A stretch of 64,000 nucleotides of DNA, from assembly GCF_025291715.1 (NCBI RefSeq), contig NZ_JAMBIZ010000004.1:1-64000 (forward strand). Direction: 5' to 3'. Of this stretch, positions 1 to 9,182 are shown piece after piece; within the stretch, counting starts at the first letter, position 1, and each line of letters begins with the position of its first letter. This stretch comes from Metasolibacillus sp. GTDB lineage: Bacteria > Bacillota > Bacilli > Bacillales_A > Planococcaceae. Made by a program: the position numbers and the translations under genes. The notes beneath the pieces are model-generated. The model saw nothing but the letters and a program-made list of their open reading frames with translations. It made no database searches and was not told the DNA's origin.

Positions 1-125
1 CCTGCGTTATTTGCGGCTTCTCGAATTTATTTGCGCTTTTCCTGATTTATTTGCGGCTTCTCGAATTTATTTGCGCTTTTCCCAATTTATTTGCGGCTTC
101 TCAAATTTTATTTGCGTTTTCCCTA
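1..125. repeat. 20-bp tandem repeat array A (TTTATTTGCG family)
   Basis: About six units of roughly 20 bp, each starting with the core ATTTATTTGCG and ending alternately in a CTTCTC type or a CTTTTCC type tail, so the true period is about 40 bp. The array may continue left of the window. It lies beyond the terminator of degU, in what should be untranscribed spacer. Same family as the arrays near 15.9, 33 and 48 kb. Function unknown. Confidence 0.9.
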
Positions 126-145
126 ATTCAGTCACAAATCTTCCT

Positions 146-187
146 AAAAAAAATACTAGTTGCTTCATTCAAAAAGAAGCAACTAGT
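146..187 (-). terminator. Intrinsic terminator of degU
   Basis: A perfect 12-bp stem (155-166 with 176-187, arm ACTAGTTGCTTC) with a 9-nt loop. On the minus strand it is followed by a run of eight T (complement of the A run at 146-153). It starts 8 bp past the degU stop. Confidence 0.9.
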
Positions 188-195
188 TAAAATTT

Positions 196-870
196 TTAAC
201 GTACCTCTACCCAGCCGCTTTTAATGGCTGTCACAACTGCTTGTGTACGGTCGTTCACATTCATTTTTTGCAGAATGCTTGATACGTGGTTTTTTACTGT
301 TTTCTCAGAAATATAAAGCGTTTCGCCGATTGTGCGGTTGCTTTGCCCATCCGTTAAAAGCTGTAATACTTCACATTCACGTTTTGTTAGTAAATGGAAT
401 GGACGACGAATTTCTGTTTGGTGGAAGTTACCGTTGTTTTCATGCTCAGATAAACGGCGGAATTCTGCAACTAAATTTTTCGTTACCTTCGGGTGTAAGT
501 ATGAACCACCGTTTGCTACTACCTTAATTGCCTCCACAATTTCATCTGCATCCATTTCTTTCAGCATATAGCCTAGCGCACCTGATTTTAAGGCATGCGT
601 TACATATGATTCGTCATCATGAATCGATAGCATAATCACTTTTGCCTCTGGGAATTCCTCAAGTAGCTCGCTTGTCGCCTCTACGCCATTTTTTCCTGGC
701 ATATTAATATCCATTAATACAACATCTGGTGCACTTGTGCGGTATAAGTTTACTGCATCTGCGCCATCGTCACCTTCAGCAATTACATCAAAGGTATCCT
801 CAAAATCTAAAATTCGCTTTACACCTTCACGGAAAAGTTGATGGTCATCTATAATTACAATCTTCGTCAT
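196..870 (-). CDS. degU: Response regulator DegU (NarL/LuxR family)
   Basis: A 224-residue two-component response regulator. The N-terminal receiver domain (about 1-120) shows the acidic pair D8-D9, phosphoacceptor D54 in [10 protein letters not shown] and the conserved lysine K104. The C-terminal LuxR-type helix-turn-helix (about 159-224) starts [13 protein letters not shown] and contains the recognition region [13 protein letters not shown]. The ATG start is preceded by GGGGGA. It lies 31 bp downstream of degS and ends at a strong terminator, so the two form a bicistronic operon. In Bacillus, phospho-DegU controls exoenzymes, motility, competence and biofilm genes. The assignment rests on sequence plus synteny with degS, yvyE and tagO. 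Whether it controls the many exported enzymes in this window is not visible in the sequence. Confidence 0.95.
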   Translation of the reverse strand: MTKIVIIDDHQLFREGVKRILDFEDTFDVIAEGDDGADAVNLYRTSAPDVVLMDINMPGKNGVEATSELLEEFPEAKVIMLSIHDDESYVTHALKSGALGYMLKEMDADEIVEAIKVVANGGSYLHPKVTKNLVAEFRRLSEHENNGNFHQTEIRRPFHLLTKRECEVLQLLTDGQSNRTIGETLYISEKTVKNHVSSILQKMNVNDRTQAVVTAIKSGWVEVR

Positions 871-901
871 AAATATGTCCCCCTAATTCATCGCCTATAT
901 A

Positions 902-2056
902 CTATATTTCATTAGTCGGAAAAGGTATCTTAAATGTTACAAGTGTGCCTTTTCCCATTTCACTGCGAATATTCATTTCTCCATTTAAAATATCAATACG
1001 TTCCTTCATGCCGATAATACCGAATGATTGCTCCTTTATCAGCTCTTGGTCAAAACCTACACCATTATCTTTGACGCTAACGTTGATAGAACGTTTCAGC
1101 CATTCTAGCTTTACAGATATTTCTGTACAGCGTCCATGCTTAACTGCATTCGTCGTACATTCTTGTATTAAACGGAATATTGCTACTTCATAATTTGAAT
1201 CCAATCTTTTTTCTTGATTAAAATTTTGAAAATGAATATAAACACCTTCATTATACTCCATAACCGTTGATAAATACTTTTTCAACGTTGGCACAATACC
1301 TAAATCATCCAATGCCATTGGACGTAAATCGTAAATAATACGACGTACCTCTGATAATGCCTCACGCACATTTAATTTTAAATGTGCTATTTCTTGTATA
1401 GCAGCGTCCATACCTTTTTCTCGATAAATTCGCTCGATTAAATCGGAGCGCATTAATACATTTGCCATCATTTGTGCAGGACCGTCATGAATTTCACGCG
1501 ATAAACGCTTGCGCTCCTCTTCCTGTGCCGCTATGATTTTAATGCCAAAATCCTGCTTAATTTTGGCTTGCTCTAGCGCCTGCCCCACATCCTTTAAATC
1601 AGATGTCAAATAATTGACTACAACATTTACTTGATTGACAATTTGATCAGCTCGTTTTATCGTATCATAGAGTATTTTCATTCGTCGCTCTAAATCGTCA
1701 CGGCGTTCACGCAATTGTTTTTCTTTTTCTTGAACGAGCAAATATTTAATTTGGAGGTTATTTGCTGTTTCATATGCTTCACGCACTTGCTCTTCAGTAA
1801 ACGTATTGAACGACTTACTCACTACGACAAGACGCTGTTTTGCTTGTTGCGTAGCTTTTTCCAAATAATCTGCTTCATCGATTATAATTGCTATTTCTTC
1901 TCGAATAGCAGCTAACTCTTTTTGCATTTCTTCGAAGTTACGTTGACTTTGTTCACTTATAATAAATATATCGTTTTTAGAGCTCATAATTGTTTCAAGC
2001 ATGCGATTAAAAATAACATCGAGTGAGGCGATATCAAATTTCTCATTTAAAAACAC
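902..2056 (-). CDS. degS: Sensor histidine kinase DegS
   Basis: A 384-residue cytoplasmic histidine kinase with no membrane segment, as expected for DegS. The N-terminal half (about 30-165) is a long charged coiled-coil sensor. The HisKA_3 dimerisation/phosphoacceptor region follows, with H190 in LSREIHDGPAQ. The HATPase_c domain carries the N box ECTTNAVKHG, the G1 box KDNGVGFD and GIIGMKERI. The start is GTG (complement of CAC at 2054-2056), supported by GGGGAGA five bases upstream. No in-frame ATG lies nearby. It phosphorylates DegU, encoded immediately downstream. The 305-bp upstream spacer is shared with the divergent yvyE. Confidence 0.95.
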   Translation of the reverse strand: MFLNEKFDIASLDVIFNRMLETIMSSKNDIFIISEQSQRNFEEMQKELAAIREEIAIIIDEADYLEKATQQAKQRLVVVSKSFNTFTEEQVREAYETANNLQIKYLLVQEKEKQLRERRDDLERRMKILYDTIKRADQIVNQVNVVVNYLTSDLKDVGQALEQAKIKQDFGIKIIAAQEEERKRLSREIHDGPAQMMANVLMRSDLIERIYREKGMDAAIQEIAHLKLNVREALSEVRRIIYDLRPMALDDLGIVPTLKKYLSTVMEYNEGVYIHFQNFNQEKRLDSNYEVAIFRLIQECTTNAVKHGRCTEISVKLEWLKRSINVSVKDNGVGFDQELIKEQSFGIIGMKERIDILNGEMNIRSEMGKGTLVTFKIPFPTNEI

Positions 2057-2361
2057 AAAATCTCCCCATTCTCACTAGACATCTATATGTACTGACTCAA
2101 ACTTTACATATAGTCAATGAACATTGTCAAACAATAACGCTTTACTCGGTTAAATTAGAAATTTCCGCCTTTACATGTAAATAATACTTACATAGTAGCT
2201 TTCCGCACTAACTACTATGAAAATTATTTTATACTTAAAGGCATTTTATAGGAAGAGTTAAAAAAATAAATCTTACTTTTTATTTATCGTACTGTTTTAT
2301 ATTTTATTTAAATGCTTACTCAAAAATTTATTATTTTCTAGCACTACAAGGAGGAAAAGGA
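2057..2361. other. Divergent intergenic region degS / yvyE
   Basis: 305 bp of A+T-rich DNA that must hold promoters for both directions. A TTGACA-like hexamer reads on the minus strand at 2125-2130, but no well-spaced -10 partner was found for degS. A GGAGG ribosome binding site for yvyE lies at its right end. No ORF or stable hairpin stands out. Confidence 0.5.
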
Positions 2362-2997
2362 ATGCGCAAAGATTATACAACTGTAAAAGGCTATGGAGAA
2401 AGAGAAATCGTCATTTCAAAGTCGCGCTTTATCGCTTATGTTGAGCGCGCTGAAACTGAGCAAGAGGCAATCGATTTTATTGATAAAATAAAAAAAATGC
2501 ACCCTTCTGCTACGCATAATTGCTCTTGTTATTTAATCGGGGAGCACGATAATATTCAAAAAGCGAATGATGATGGGGAACCAAGTGGTACAGCAGGCGT
2601 TCCTATGTTAGAAGTATTAAAAAAACAAGGCTTAAAAGATACGGTTGTTGTTGTCACACGTTATTTCGGTGGAATTAAGCTTGGCGGTGGCGGATTAATT
2701 CGCGCCTACGGAAAAGCTACAACAGAAGGCATTGATGCTGCACAAGTTGTAGAACGCAAATTACACCATTTAATGCGAGTGTCAATTGACTATACATGGC
2801 TAGGTAAAGTAGAGAATGAAGTACGCAACTCACATTATACGTTACAGGAAATCCAATATGCAGATGCCGTTGAAGTATTTGTCCATGTTTTAAAGGATGA
2901 GGAAGCTACGTTTATCGAGTGGATAACTGAATTAACAAATGGGCAAGCAACGATCGATTGTATTGATAAGGGATTTATCGAATTTATCCAGGCTTAA
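2362..2997 (+). CDS. yvyE: YigZ/IMPACT family protein (YvyE)
   Basis: A 211-residue protein of the UPF0029/IMPACT family. The N-terminal IMPACT domain (about 1-125) shows the family signatures ISKSRFIAYVERAETEQEA, HNCSCYLIG, NDDGEPSGTAGVPML and VVTRYFGGIKLGGGGLIRAY. The C-terminal about 70 residues form the DUF1949 ferredoxin-like domain. The ATG follows AAGGAGGAAAAGGA. Orthologues of this length are widespread; the eukaryotic homologue IMPACT regulates GCN2, while the bacterial biochemical role is unsettled. The position between degS and an LCP gene reproduces the B. subtilis degU-degS-yvyE-yvhJ-tagO order, which strengthens the assignment. Confidence 0.9.
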   Translation: MRKDYTTVKGYGEREIVISKSRFIAYVERAETEQEAIDFIDKIKKMHPSATHNCSCYLIGEHDNIQKANDDGEPSGTAGVPMLEVLKKQGLKDTVVVVTRYFGGIKLGGGGLIRAYGKATTEGIDAAQVVERKLHHLMRVSIDYTWLGKVENEVRNSHYTLQEIQYADAVEVFVHVLKDEEATFIEWITELTNGQATIDCIDKGFIEFIQA

Positions 2998-3199
2998 ACT
3001 TTTCCGTTTACTGTTATCTCGTAACATAGTATAATTAATAGTATTGTAAATTCACATATCAATTACGCTTTACTGTAATTGTATCTAGATTTCGCTTCAC
3101 TGATACTCGTCGAACGAAGTATTTATCTACTAAAAGATAAGCATTTTCTACTGTATCAAAATAGGCAAATGATATATTCCTAATTAGAGGAGAATGATG

Positions 3200-4273
3200 A
3201 TGAAACGCTCAAATAAAAAAGAGAAAAAGTCTTCCAAGCTTTCTCTCGCACTTAAAATAACTTTAATTTTAGCCGCCTCTCTCTTAATCTGTGTAACAAC
3301 ATATGGTATGTACTTAACAAAAAAAGTAGAGCATGCTGCTGACCAAGCATATGAGCCAATTGAAAAACGTGGCGAAACTTCGACAAAGCGACCTACAGAA
3401 GTGAAGGTTGAGCCGATACAAGATAATGTATCCGTCTTATTTATCGGAATTGACGATAGCGACAAGCGTGGACAAGGTGCAGAAGGCTCGCGTTCAGATG
3501 CGCTATTACTCGCTACATTAAATAGAACGACAAAAACAGTAAAGCTTTTAAGCATCCCTCGTGATTCTTATGTTTATATCCCTCATGTTGGCTATAAAGA
3601 TAAAATTACACATGCGCATGCATTTGGTGGCACACTTGCAACAATTGAAACAGTAGAAGAATTATTTGATATCCCTGTTGATTATTATGTTCGCATGAAC
3701 TTTAACGCATTTATCGATGTTGTGGATGCACTTGGTGGTATCGAGGCAGAGGTCCCATACGCAATGCTTGAAAAAGATGAATTTGATCGCAATACAGTTA
3801 ATTTACAGCCTGGTTTACAGCATTTAAATGGGCGCGAAGCTTTAGCTTTAGCTCGTACACGTAAGCTTGATAGCGATATGGAACGAGGCAAACGCCAGCA
3901 AGAAATTTTAAAGGCAATTGCACAGCAAGCTGCTTCTGTATCCTCAATTACAAAATATGATGAGCTGATTGATGCTGTTGGCGCAAACATGAAAACAAAT
4001 ATGACATTTAAAGAAATGAAGGGCTTCTTTAGCTACTTAACACAAGGTGTCCCTCGCATCGACTCAATCACTGTAGAAGGCTATGATGATATGTCGACAG
4101 GTATTTATTACTATCAATTAGATGAACAATCTTTAAGCGAAACACAAGAGATTTTAAAAAGCCATCTTGGTTTAACTGAAGCAGGAATTAATGCTTCAAA
4201 TGGCTCATCATTAGCTGGTAGCGGCTCAGAGCAAACGCACTCAGAAACGACAACAACGTCAGGTCAACAATAA
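3200..4273 (+). CDS. LytR-CpsA-Psr (LCP) family wall-polymer ligase
   Basis: A protein of about 357 residues with a basic N-terminus, one membrane anchor (about 15-38) and an extracellular LCP domain (about 75-250). LCP motifs seen include LSIPRDSYVYIP with R121/D122, VDALGGIEAEVP and LNGREALALARTRKLDSDMERG, which supplies the arginines that bind the polyprenyl pyrophosphate. The Ser/Gly/Thr-rich tail after about 330 looks disordered. Three ATGs occur in a row (3194, 3197, 3200). GAGGAG at 3187-3192 sits best for the third. LCP enzymes move undecaprenyl-linked wall polymers onto peptidoglycan. Beside tagO it probably attaches teichoic acid or the SCWP that anchors SLH proteins. By synteny it matches B. 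subtilis yvhJ (TagV). Confidence 0.9.
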   Translation: MKRSNKKEKKSSKLSLALKITLILAASLLICVTTYGMYLTKKVEHAADQAYEPIEKRGETSTKRPTEVKVEPIQDNVSVLFIGIDDSDKRGQGAEGSRSDALLLATLNRTTKTVKLLSIPRDSYVYIPHVGYKDKITHAHAFGGTLATIETVEELFDIPVDYYVRMNFNAFIDVVDALGGIEAEVPYAMLEKDEFDRNTVNLQPGLQHLNGREALALARTRKLDSDMERGKRQQEILKAIAQQAASVSSITKYDELIDAVGANMKTNMTFKEMKGFFSYLTQGVPRIDSITVEGYDDMSTGIYYYQLDEQSLSETQEILKSHLGLTEAGINASNGSSLAGSGSEQTHSETTTTSGQQ

Positions 4274-4278
4274 AACAC

Positions 4279-4318
4279 AAGGCTGTAAAGCACATTAACG
4301 TGCCTTACAGCCTTTTTT
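4279..4318 (+). terminator. Intrinsic terminator of the LCP gene
   Basis: Stem AAGGCTGTAAAGCAC pairing with GTGCCTTACAGCCTT (one mismatch), loop ATTAAC, then six T. It lies 6 bp past the stop codon. Confidence 0.9.
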
Positions 4319-4422
4319 ATGCCTCTGTCCAGAAGATTGGCTGAATATCTTCATCTAGGAAGGCGAGAGTTTTTGATACAAAAAGAGTTACTATAAATCG
4401 GCTAACATTTCAGCAAAATATA

Positions 4423-4472
4423 AAAGGTGTCCAAAAAGCGGTTTAATACACCGCTTTTCGGACACCTTTTTA
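4423..4472. terminator. Terminator between convergent LCP gene and tagO
   Basis: A long hairpin, AAAGGTGTCC...AAGCGG pairing with CCGCTT...GGACACCTTT, ends just before the tagO stop on the minus strand. T-rich flanks occur on both strands, so it may act in both directions, but it best serves tagO. Confidence 0.8.
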
Positions 4473-4474
4473 AA

Positions 4475-5518
4475 TTATTTATTAAAAATACGTACTAAAT
4501 TCAACAATGGTTTGTAGTTCTTCCCTGCTAATCCGATAATTTCGACAAACAGCTCAATTGCCACTAAAATAACGGTTACTAATAAAATAGCTCCCCATAC
4601 TGTGGACATTGAGAAAATAACTGCTGCTAAGCCGAACATGCTTGCAATACCGTAAATAATTAATACTGTTTGGCGATGCGAGAAGCCCATATCGATTAAG
4701 CGATGGTGTAAATGTGATTTGTCTGGATCAGACCATTTTTTCTTCATACGCGCGCGACGTACGATGGCGAAAAATGTATCAGAAATCGGTACACCTAACA
4801 TAATAACAGGAATAATAAATGAAATTACTGTTACGTTTTTAAACCCTAATAGTGAGAAAACAGCAATCATAAAGCCTAAAAATAATGCGCCTGTGTCACC
4901 CATAAAAATTTTCGCTGGGTGGAAATTGTAAAATAAAAAACCAATTGTGCTTGCTGCTAAAATAGCTGCCATCACAAGTACAAACATATTTCCCATATTG
5001 AAGGCCATTCCTGCAAGCGTAATTAACGCAATTGTTGAAACACCTGCCGCTAAGCCATCAAGTCCATCAATTAAGTTAATGGCATTCGTAATACCCACAA
5101 TCCAAATAATTGTAAGAGGAATACTTAAAAAGCCAAAATCTAAAATACCACCGAATGGTAAATTGATGAAATCAATATCAATACCGCCAACAAATACGAT
5201 AACTGCTGCTGCTGCAATTTGCCCAAGCATTTTAGCTTTGGCAGAGATTTGATACATATCGTCTACAACACCTGTTGCAACAATAATAACTGCCCCTAAA
5301 ATGATCGCTAGCGTATACTCACTTTCTGGTCTCAGCACAGCTACGCCGATTAAAAAAGCACCAAAAATGGCTAGTCCACCTAATCGTGGCATAATTTTCG
5401 CATGCACTTTACGGTAGTTTGGTGCATCGACAGCACCAATTCGAAAGGCTAAACGCTTCACAAGTGGAGTTAGTACAATAGCCGCAATAAATGCGACAAT
5501 TAAAGACACGTAAATCAT
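4475..5518 (-). CDS. tagO: Undecaprenyl-phosphate GlcNAc-1-phosphate transferase (TagO/WecA/MraY family)
   Basis: A 347-residue polytopic membrane protein with about ten to eleven hydrophobic segments. Diagnostic PNPT motifs are present: GVVDDMYQISAKAKMLGQ with D86-D87, TNAINLIDGLDGLAAG (about 145-159), FMGDTGALFLG (D208) and the WecA-type HLHHRL (269-274). It transfers GlcNAc-1-P from UDP-GlcNAc to undecaprenyl phosphate on the inner face of the membrane, the first committed step of wall teichoic acid and of SCWP synthesis. The ATG follows AAGGAGGAGAGAC. Its 5' side holds a candidate extended -10 promoter and a short inverted repeat. Together with csaB, the flippase and the LCP gene in this window it fits a wall-polymer pathway. 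Confidence 0.93.
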   Translation of the reverse strand: MIYVSLIVAFIAAIVLTPLVKRLAFRIGAVDAPNYRKVHAKIMPRLGGLAIFGAFLIGVAVLRPESEYTLAIILGAVIIVATGVVDDMYQISAKAKMLGQIAAAAVIVFVGGIDIDFINLPFGGILDFGFLSIPLTIIWIVGITNAINLIDGLDGLAAGVSTIALITLAGMAFNMGNMFVLVMAAILAASTIGFLFYNFHPAKIFMGDTGALFLGFMIAVFSLLGFKNVTVISFIIPVIMLGVPISDTFFAIVRRARMKKKWSDPDKSHLHHRLIDMGFSHRQTVLIIYGIASMFGLAAVIFSMSTVWGAILLVTVILVAIELFVEIIGLAGKNYKPLLNLVRIFNK

Positions 5519-5561
5519 GTCTCTCCTCCTTAAATTTAATCGTCATCATTTGTTCAATTGC

Positions 5562-5607
5562 TCAGTTAATTTTAACTGAAACACGATAAACCACGATAAT
5601 TATAACA
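5562..5607 (-). promoter_or_regulatory. Candidate tagO promoter with inverted repeat in the leader
   Basis: Read on the minus strand, TGTTATAAT (complement of 5599-5607) is an extended -10 element about 80 bp before the tagO ATG. No good -35 was found. Just downstream, TCAGTTAA-TT-TTAACTGA (5562-5579) is an inverted repeat with 8-bp arms that could be an operator or a weak leader hairpin. No regulator can be named. Confidence 0.4.
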
Positions 5608-5804
5608 CGTTTAACAGACAAAATATAGCTTTTCTCTCTCAAATTACTGTATATTATCTGCAATTTGGTGAAAACTATACCTTTTCCTTCGCTTCGTAGT
5701 GATTGTTCATACAGCCATAAGTAGTAAAATAGCTGAATTTCTGATAGAATAGTCTAGTGTCTACTAGCTATTTTAAGGAGACAACTTTAAAGGAGCGTAA
5801 TAAA

Positions 5805-8174
5805 ATGTTCTCAATTTTTAAACGAACGAAAGAGCAAACAAGTGCTCGCGAATTAAAAAGATACTATAAAATTGTAGATCAAATTAATGCACTTGAAGCA
5901 ACATATGCTGCAATGTCAAATGAAGAACTACAAAGTATGACTTTCAAATTTAAAGAACGCTTAGAAAATGGCGAAGAAATTACAGCAATTATCCCTGACG
6001 CATTTGCTGTTGTTCGTGAAGCGTCTAAACGTATTTTAAATATGCGCCACTTCGATGTGCAATTAATCGGTGGCTTAGTATTAACTGAAGGTAATATCGC
6101 AGAAATGCCTACAGGTGAAGGGAAAACGTTAGTTGCCTCTCTTCCTTCTTATGTAAGGGCACTAGAAGGAAAAGGTGTGCATGTTATTACAGTCAACGAT
6201 TATTTAGCAAAGCGCGACTTTGAATTAATCGGACAAATTCACCGCTTCCTTGGTCTAACAGTTGGCTTAAATGTACCGATGATGGAGCAAGGTGCAAAGC
6301 AGGATGCCTACAATGCTGATATCACATACGGTGTTGGTACAGAGTTTGGCTTCGACTATTTACGTGATAATATGGCACATTCGATTGCCGCTAAAGTGCA
6401 ACGTCCATATCATTTCGCAATTATCGATGAAGTGGACTCCGTATTAATTGATGAGGCAAAAACACCTTTAATTATTGCGGGTAAAATGTCTGCAAACGAA
6501 GAATTGCACCGTATCGCTGCGATGCTAGCAAAACGCTTTGTGAAAGATGAGGACTATGATTTCGATGATGAGACAAAGGCGACATCTTTAACAGAGCAAG
6601 GAATCGAAAAGGTCGAGGCAGCATTCGCTATCGACAACCTTTATGATTTAGAGCATCAAACACTTTACCACTATGTGATTCAAGCAGTGCGTGCACATGT
6701 GATGTTTGAGCGCGATGTTGATTACATCGTACGCGACAACAAAATTGAGCTTGTTGACATGTTTACTGGCCGCATTATGGAAGGTCGCACATTATCTGAT
6801 GGTTTGCATCAAGCAATTGAGGCAAAAGAAGGCGTAGAAGTCACAGAAGAAAATAAAGCGCAGGCACAAATTACCATTCAAAACTATTTCCGTATGTATC
6901 CGAAGTTGTCAGGAATGACGGGTACAGCAAAAACACAGGAAAAAGAAATTTTAGAAGTATATGATATGCGTGTCATTCAAATTCCGACAAATCGACCACG
7001 TAAACGAGTTGACCAAACGGATATTGTCTTTGAAACAGCTGATGCAAAATATGAATACGTTGCACAGGAAACGCTGCGCCGTCATGAAAAAGGACAGCCT
7101 GTTTTAATCGGTACAACTTCTATTTTACAATCTGAAAAAGTATCTCAGTACTTAAAGAAATATAGCCTACCACATCAAGTGTTAAATGCCAAAACAGTGG
7201 AACAAGAGGTAGAGCTTATTTCACAGGCTGGTCAAAAAGGACGCATTACCGTTGCAACAAATATGGCGGGGCGCGGAACTGACATCGTTTTAGGTGAAGG
7301 TGTCGAGGAGCTTGGCGGACTCTGTGTGATTGGTACAGAAAAGCATGAAAGCCGCCGTGTCGATAATCAATTGCGCGGACGCTCTGGTCGTCAAGGTGAC
7401 CCAGGTGAGAGCCAATTTATTTTATCTATTGAAGATGATATGTTTAAACGTTTCGCTAAAGAAGACGTGGAAAAATTCCGCAAAAAAATGGTAACAAACG
7501 AAATTCAACGTATCGAAAATAAAGACATAATTGAGTTAATCAATCGTACACAGCGCATCGTAGAAGGTGCTCATTTCTCCATGCGTGAATATAACTTAAA
7601 GCTGGATGATGTCATCAACGACCAGCGTAAAATTATTTATGATTTACGCAATCGTGTGTTAGCTGGTGAGGATTTACTGTCGATGATTACACGTATGATG
7701 TATGAAACAGTCGACTTTGCCGTTCGTGATAATGCGCCAGAGGAAGTTGATCCAATCGAATGGGACTTCGATAAAATGGAGCAAACAGTCAATTCTCTAT
7801 TATTAACACCTGCTACACTTGACCGTACAGAAACAAAAGTAACAAAAATTTTAGATTCATTAAATACAAATGTATTTGAATTACGTGACTTTATTGAAAG
7901 CTTCCAAAGCAATGAGCAAGTGATGAACGTTATACCACAAGTCGTTTTAAGCTATATTGATGCAACATGGGTAAAACATTTAGAGCAAATGACACATTTA
8001 AAAGAAGGTATTGGCTTACGTCACTATCAACAGGAAGACCCGATGCGTATTTATCAACGTGAAGGCTTAGAGCTATTCGGTAAAAATTATCAAGAATTGC
8101 GTCGCAGTATTGTAGAAGAGCTTGTAGCATTTATGAAAAACATTTCAGCAATTGAAGAGCAGGAGGAACTATAA
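5805..8174 (+). CDS. secA2: Accessory Sec translocase ATPase SecA2 (S-layer type)
   Basis: A 789-residue SecA-family ATPase. Walker A is MPTGEGKTLVAS (about 101-112) and Walker B is AIIDEVDSVLIDEA. The PPXD cross-linking domain, helicase half two (TNMAGRGTDIVLGEG, QLRGRSGRQGDPGESQF) and helical scaffold are complete. The protein ends NISAIEEQEEL without the zinc-binding SecB-interaction tail of SecA1, and a SlaP gene follows; both mark it as SecA2. In Bacillus anthracis SecA2 exports the S-layer proteins Sap and EA1. An in-frame ATG 48 bases earlier exists, but AAAGGAG lies correctly in front of MFSIFKRTKEQ, so that start is used. One base separates its stop from the slaP ATG, implying translational coupling. 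Confidence 0.93.
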   Translation: MFSIFKRTKEQTSARELKRYYKIVDQINALEATYAAMSNEELQSMTFKFKERLENGEEITAIIPDAFAVVREASKRILNMRHFDVQLIGGLVLTEGNIAEMPTGEGKTLVASLPSYVRALEGKGVHVITVNDYLAKRDFELIGQIHRFLGLTVGLNVPMMEQGAKQDAYNADITYGVGTEFGFDYLRDNMAHSIAAKVQRPYHFAIIDEVDSVLIDEAKTPLIIAGKMSANEELHRIAAMLAKRFVKDEDYDFDDETKATSLTEQGIEKVEAAFAIDNLYDLEHQTLYHYVIQAVRAHVMFERDVDYIVRDNKIELVDMFTGRIMEGRTLSDGLHQAIEAKEGVEVTEENKAQAQITIQNYFRMYPKLSGMTGTAKTQEKEILEVYDMRVIQIPTNRPRKRVDQTDIVFETADAKYEYVAQETLRRHEKGQPVLIGTTSILQSEKVSQYLKKYSLPHQVLNAKTVEQEVELISQAGQKGRITVATNMAGRGTDIVLGEGVEELGGLCVIGTEKHESRRVDNQLRGRSGRQGDPGESQFILSIEDDMFKRFAKEDVEKFRKKMVTNEIQRIENKDIIELINRTQRIVEGAHFSMREYNLKLDDVINDQRKIIYDLRNRVLAGEDLLSMITRMMYETVDFAVRDNAPEEVDPIEWDFDKMEQTVNSLLLTPATLDRTETKVTKILDSLNTNVFELRDFIESFQSNEQVMNVIPQVVLSYIDATWVKHLEQMTHLKEGIGLRHYQQEDPMRIYQREGLELFGKNYQELRRSIVEELVAFMKNISAIEEQEEL

Positions 8175-8175
8175 A

Positions 8176-9084
8176 ATGGGCTTATTCGATTTTTTTAAAA
8201 AAGGCGATAAAGTAGGCGCAGACAGCGCTGTTGATTCAAAAGAATTGTTAACAGATACGAAGCAAACTGGCGAGGACCGAGATGTTGTGACAAAATTATC
8301 ATTTCATCCACAATGGAATGTACCGTTAGAGCAACAATATATTTTTAATTTCTTAGCAAATGAATTGCAGCCATTAAAGCCAAATCAATTATCACTATCA
8401 GCGATCAACATTGAAGAAAATCCACGCAATGGTGCATGGAATGTCAAAGTATTTTTCCGTTCTTCATTACCAGAGCCAATAGAGCTTGGTGAAATCGAAT
8501 TGCTTATTTTAGATAAAGATGACAAGCGTCTTGCGTCTCAAACATTCCATTTCCAAGACTTAGGTGTGATACCAGCTGAGAGTGCTCGCCCATGGGTATT
8601 TGAATTTGATAAATCGTCAATTGAAGCTGGCGTTGAAGAAGTACCAAAAGAGGATGGCTGGAAAATCGCCTTCAATTTAATTTCTTTACGTGGTCATCAG
8701 CTTGATTTAGATGAAACGTGGAAGCAGCAATTGCCTCAGGATCAGCAAGAGGCTTTAGAAAAAATTGTGAAAGACTTACCGAAGCTTGGCAAAACAGAAG
8801 TCAACTTCACAGGCTTACAGGCGAAGCTACAAAATGATAAAAGCTTACATGTATCTATCTTTATTCGTAACGGAAACGACAAAGCGATTAATTTAGAACA
8901 ACTACCACTTGAAATTATTGATGCACGTGGCAAGCAAGTAGCGAAGGGATCATTCAAGCTAGAGCCTGTATTAACAGTACAACCTAATACAACAAAGCCA
9001 TGGACATTCATTTTCCCTGCCCAGCTAGTAGATGTTAAAGGCATCGACCTCTCTCGCTGGACAGCGCGTGTACCACAGGAGTAA
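8176..9084 (+). CDS. slaP: Accessory Sec system S-layer assembly protein SlaP
   Basis: A protein of about 302 residues starting MGLFDFFKKGDK, with no signal peptide or membrane segment. It consists mainly of two related beta-rich SLAP domains. The first ends SARPWVFEF and the second TTKPWTFIF, and both contain a stretch like ELLILD/PLEIID about 30 residues before. Matching SlaP of B. anthracis in context, it assists SecA2 in exporting S-layer proteins; the mechanism is not known in detail. The ATG lies one base past the secA2 stop, with its ribosome binding site GGAGGAAC inside the secA2 3' end. No slaQ-like gene was seen in the window. A palindromic hairpin follows. Confidence 0.88.
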   Translation: MGLFDFFKKGDKVGADSAVDSKELLTDTKQTGEDRDVVTKLSFHPQWNVPLEQQYIFNFLANELQPLKPNQLSLSAINIEENPRNGAWNVKVFFRSSLPEPIELGEIELLILDKDDKRLASQTFHFQDLGVIPAESARPWVFEFDKSSIEAGVEEVPKEDGWKIAFNLISLRGHQLDLDETWKQQLPQDQQEALEKIVKDLPKLGKTEVNFTGLQAKLQNDKSLHVSIFIRNGNDKAINLEQLPLEIIDARGKQVAKGSFKLEPVLTVQPNTTKPWTFIFPAQLVDVKGIDLSRWTARVPQE

Positions 9085-9129
9085 TTGTAAAATGAATTGC
9101 CCCCTGTCAAGTAGACATTGTAAATAATA

Positions 9130-9182
9130 AAACTAATTAAGCGACTTGAGCATTATTATAGCTTAAGCCGCTTAATTAGTTT
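9130..9182 (+). terminator. Hairpin downstream of secA2-slaP
   Basis: AAACTAATTAAGCG (9130-9143) pairs perfectly with 9169-9182, with an inner CTTGAGC/GCTTAAG pairing. The T run after it is poor, so it could be a terminator or a processing site. It closes the secA2-slaP operon. Confidence 0.65.

Noticed and set aside
5757..5804. Earlier secA2 start (MSTSYFKETTLKERNK...)
   Set aside because: The ribosome binding site AAAGGAG lies inside this extension at the right distance for MFSIFKRT, which is also the usual SecA start.
5805..8174. Housekeeping SecA1
   Set aside because: The zinc-binding C-terminal tail is absent and a slaP gene is coupled downstream, so SecA2 fits better.
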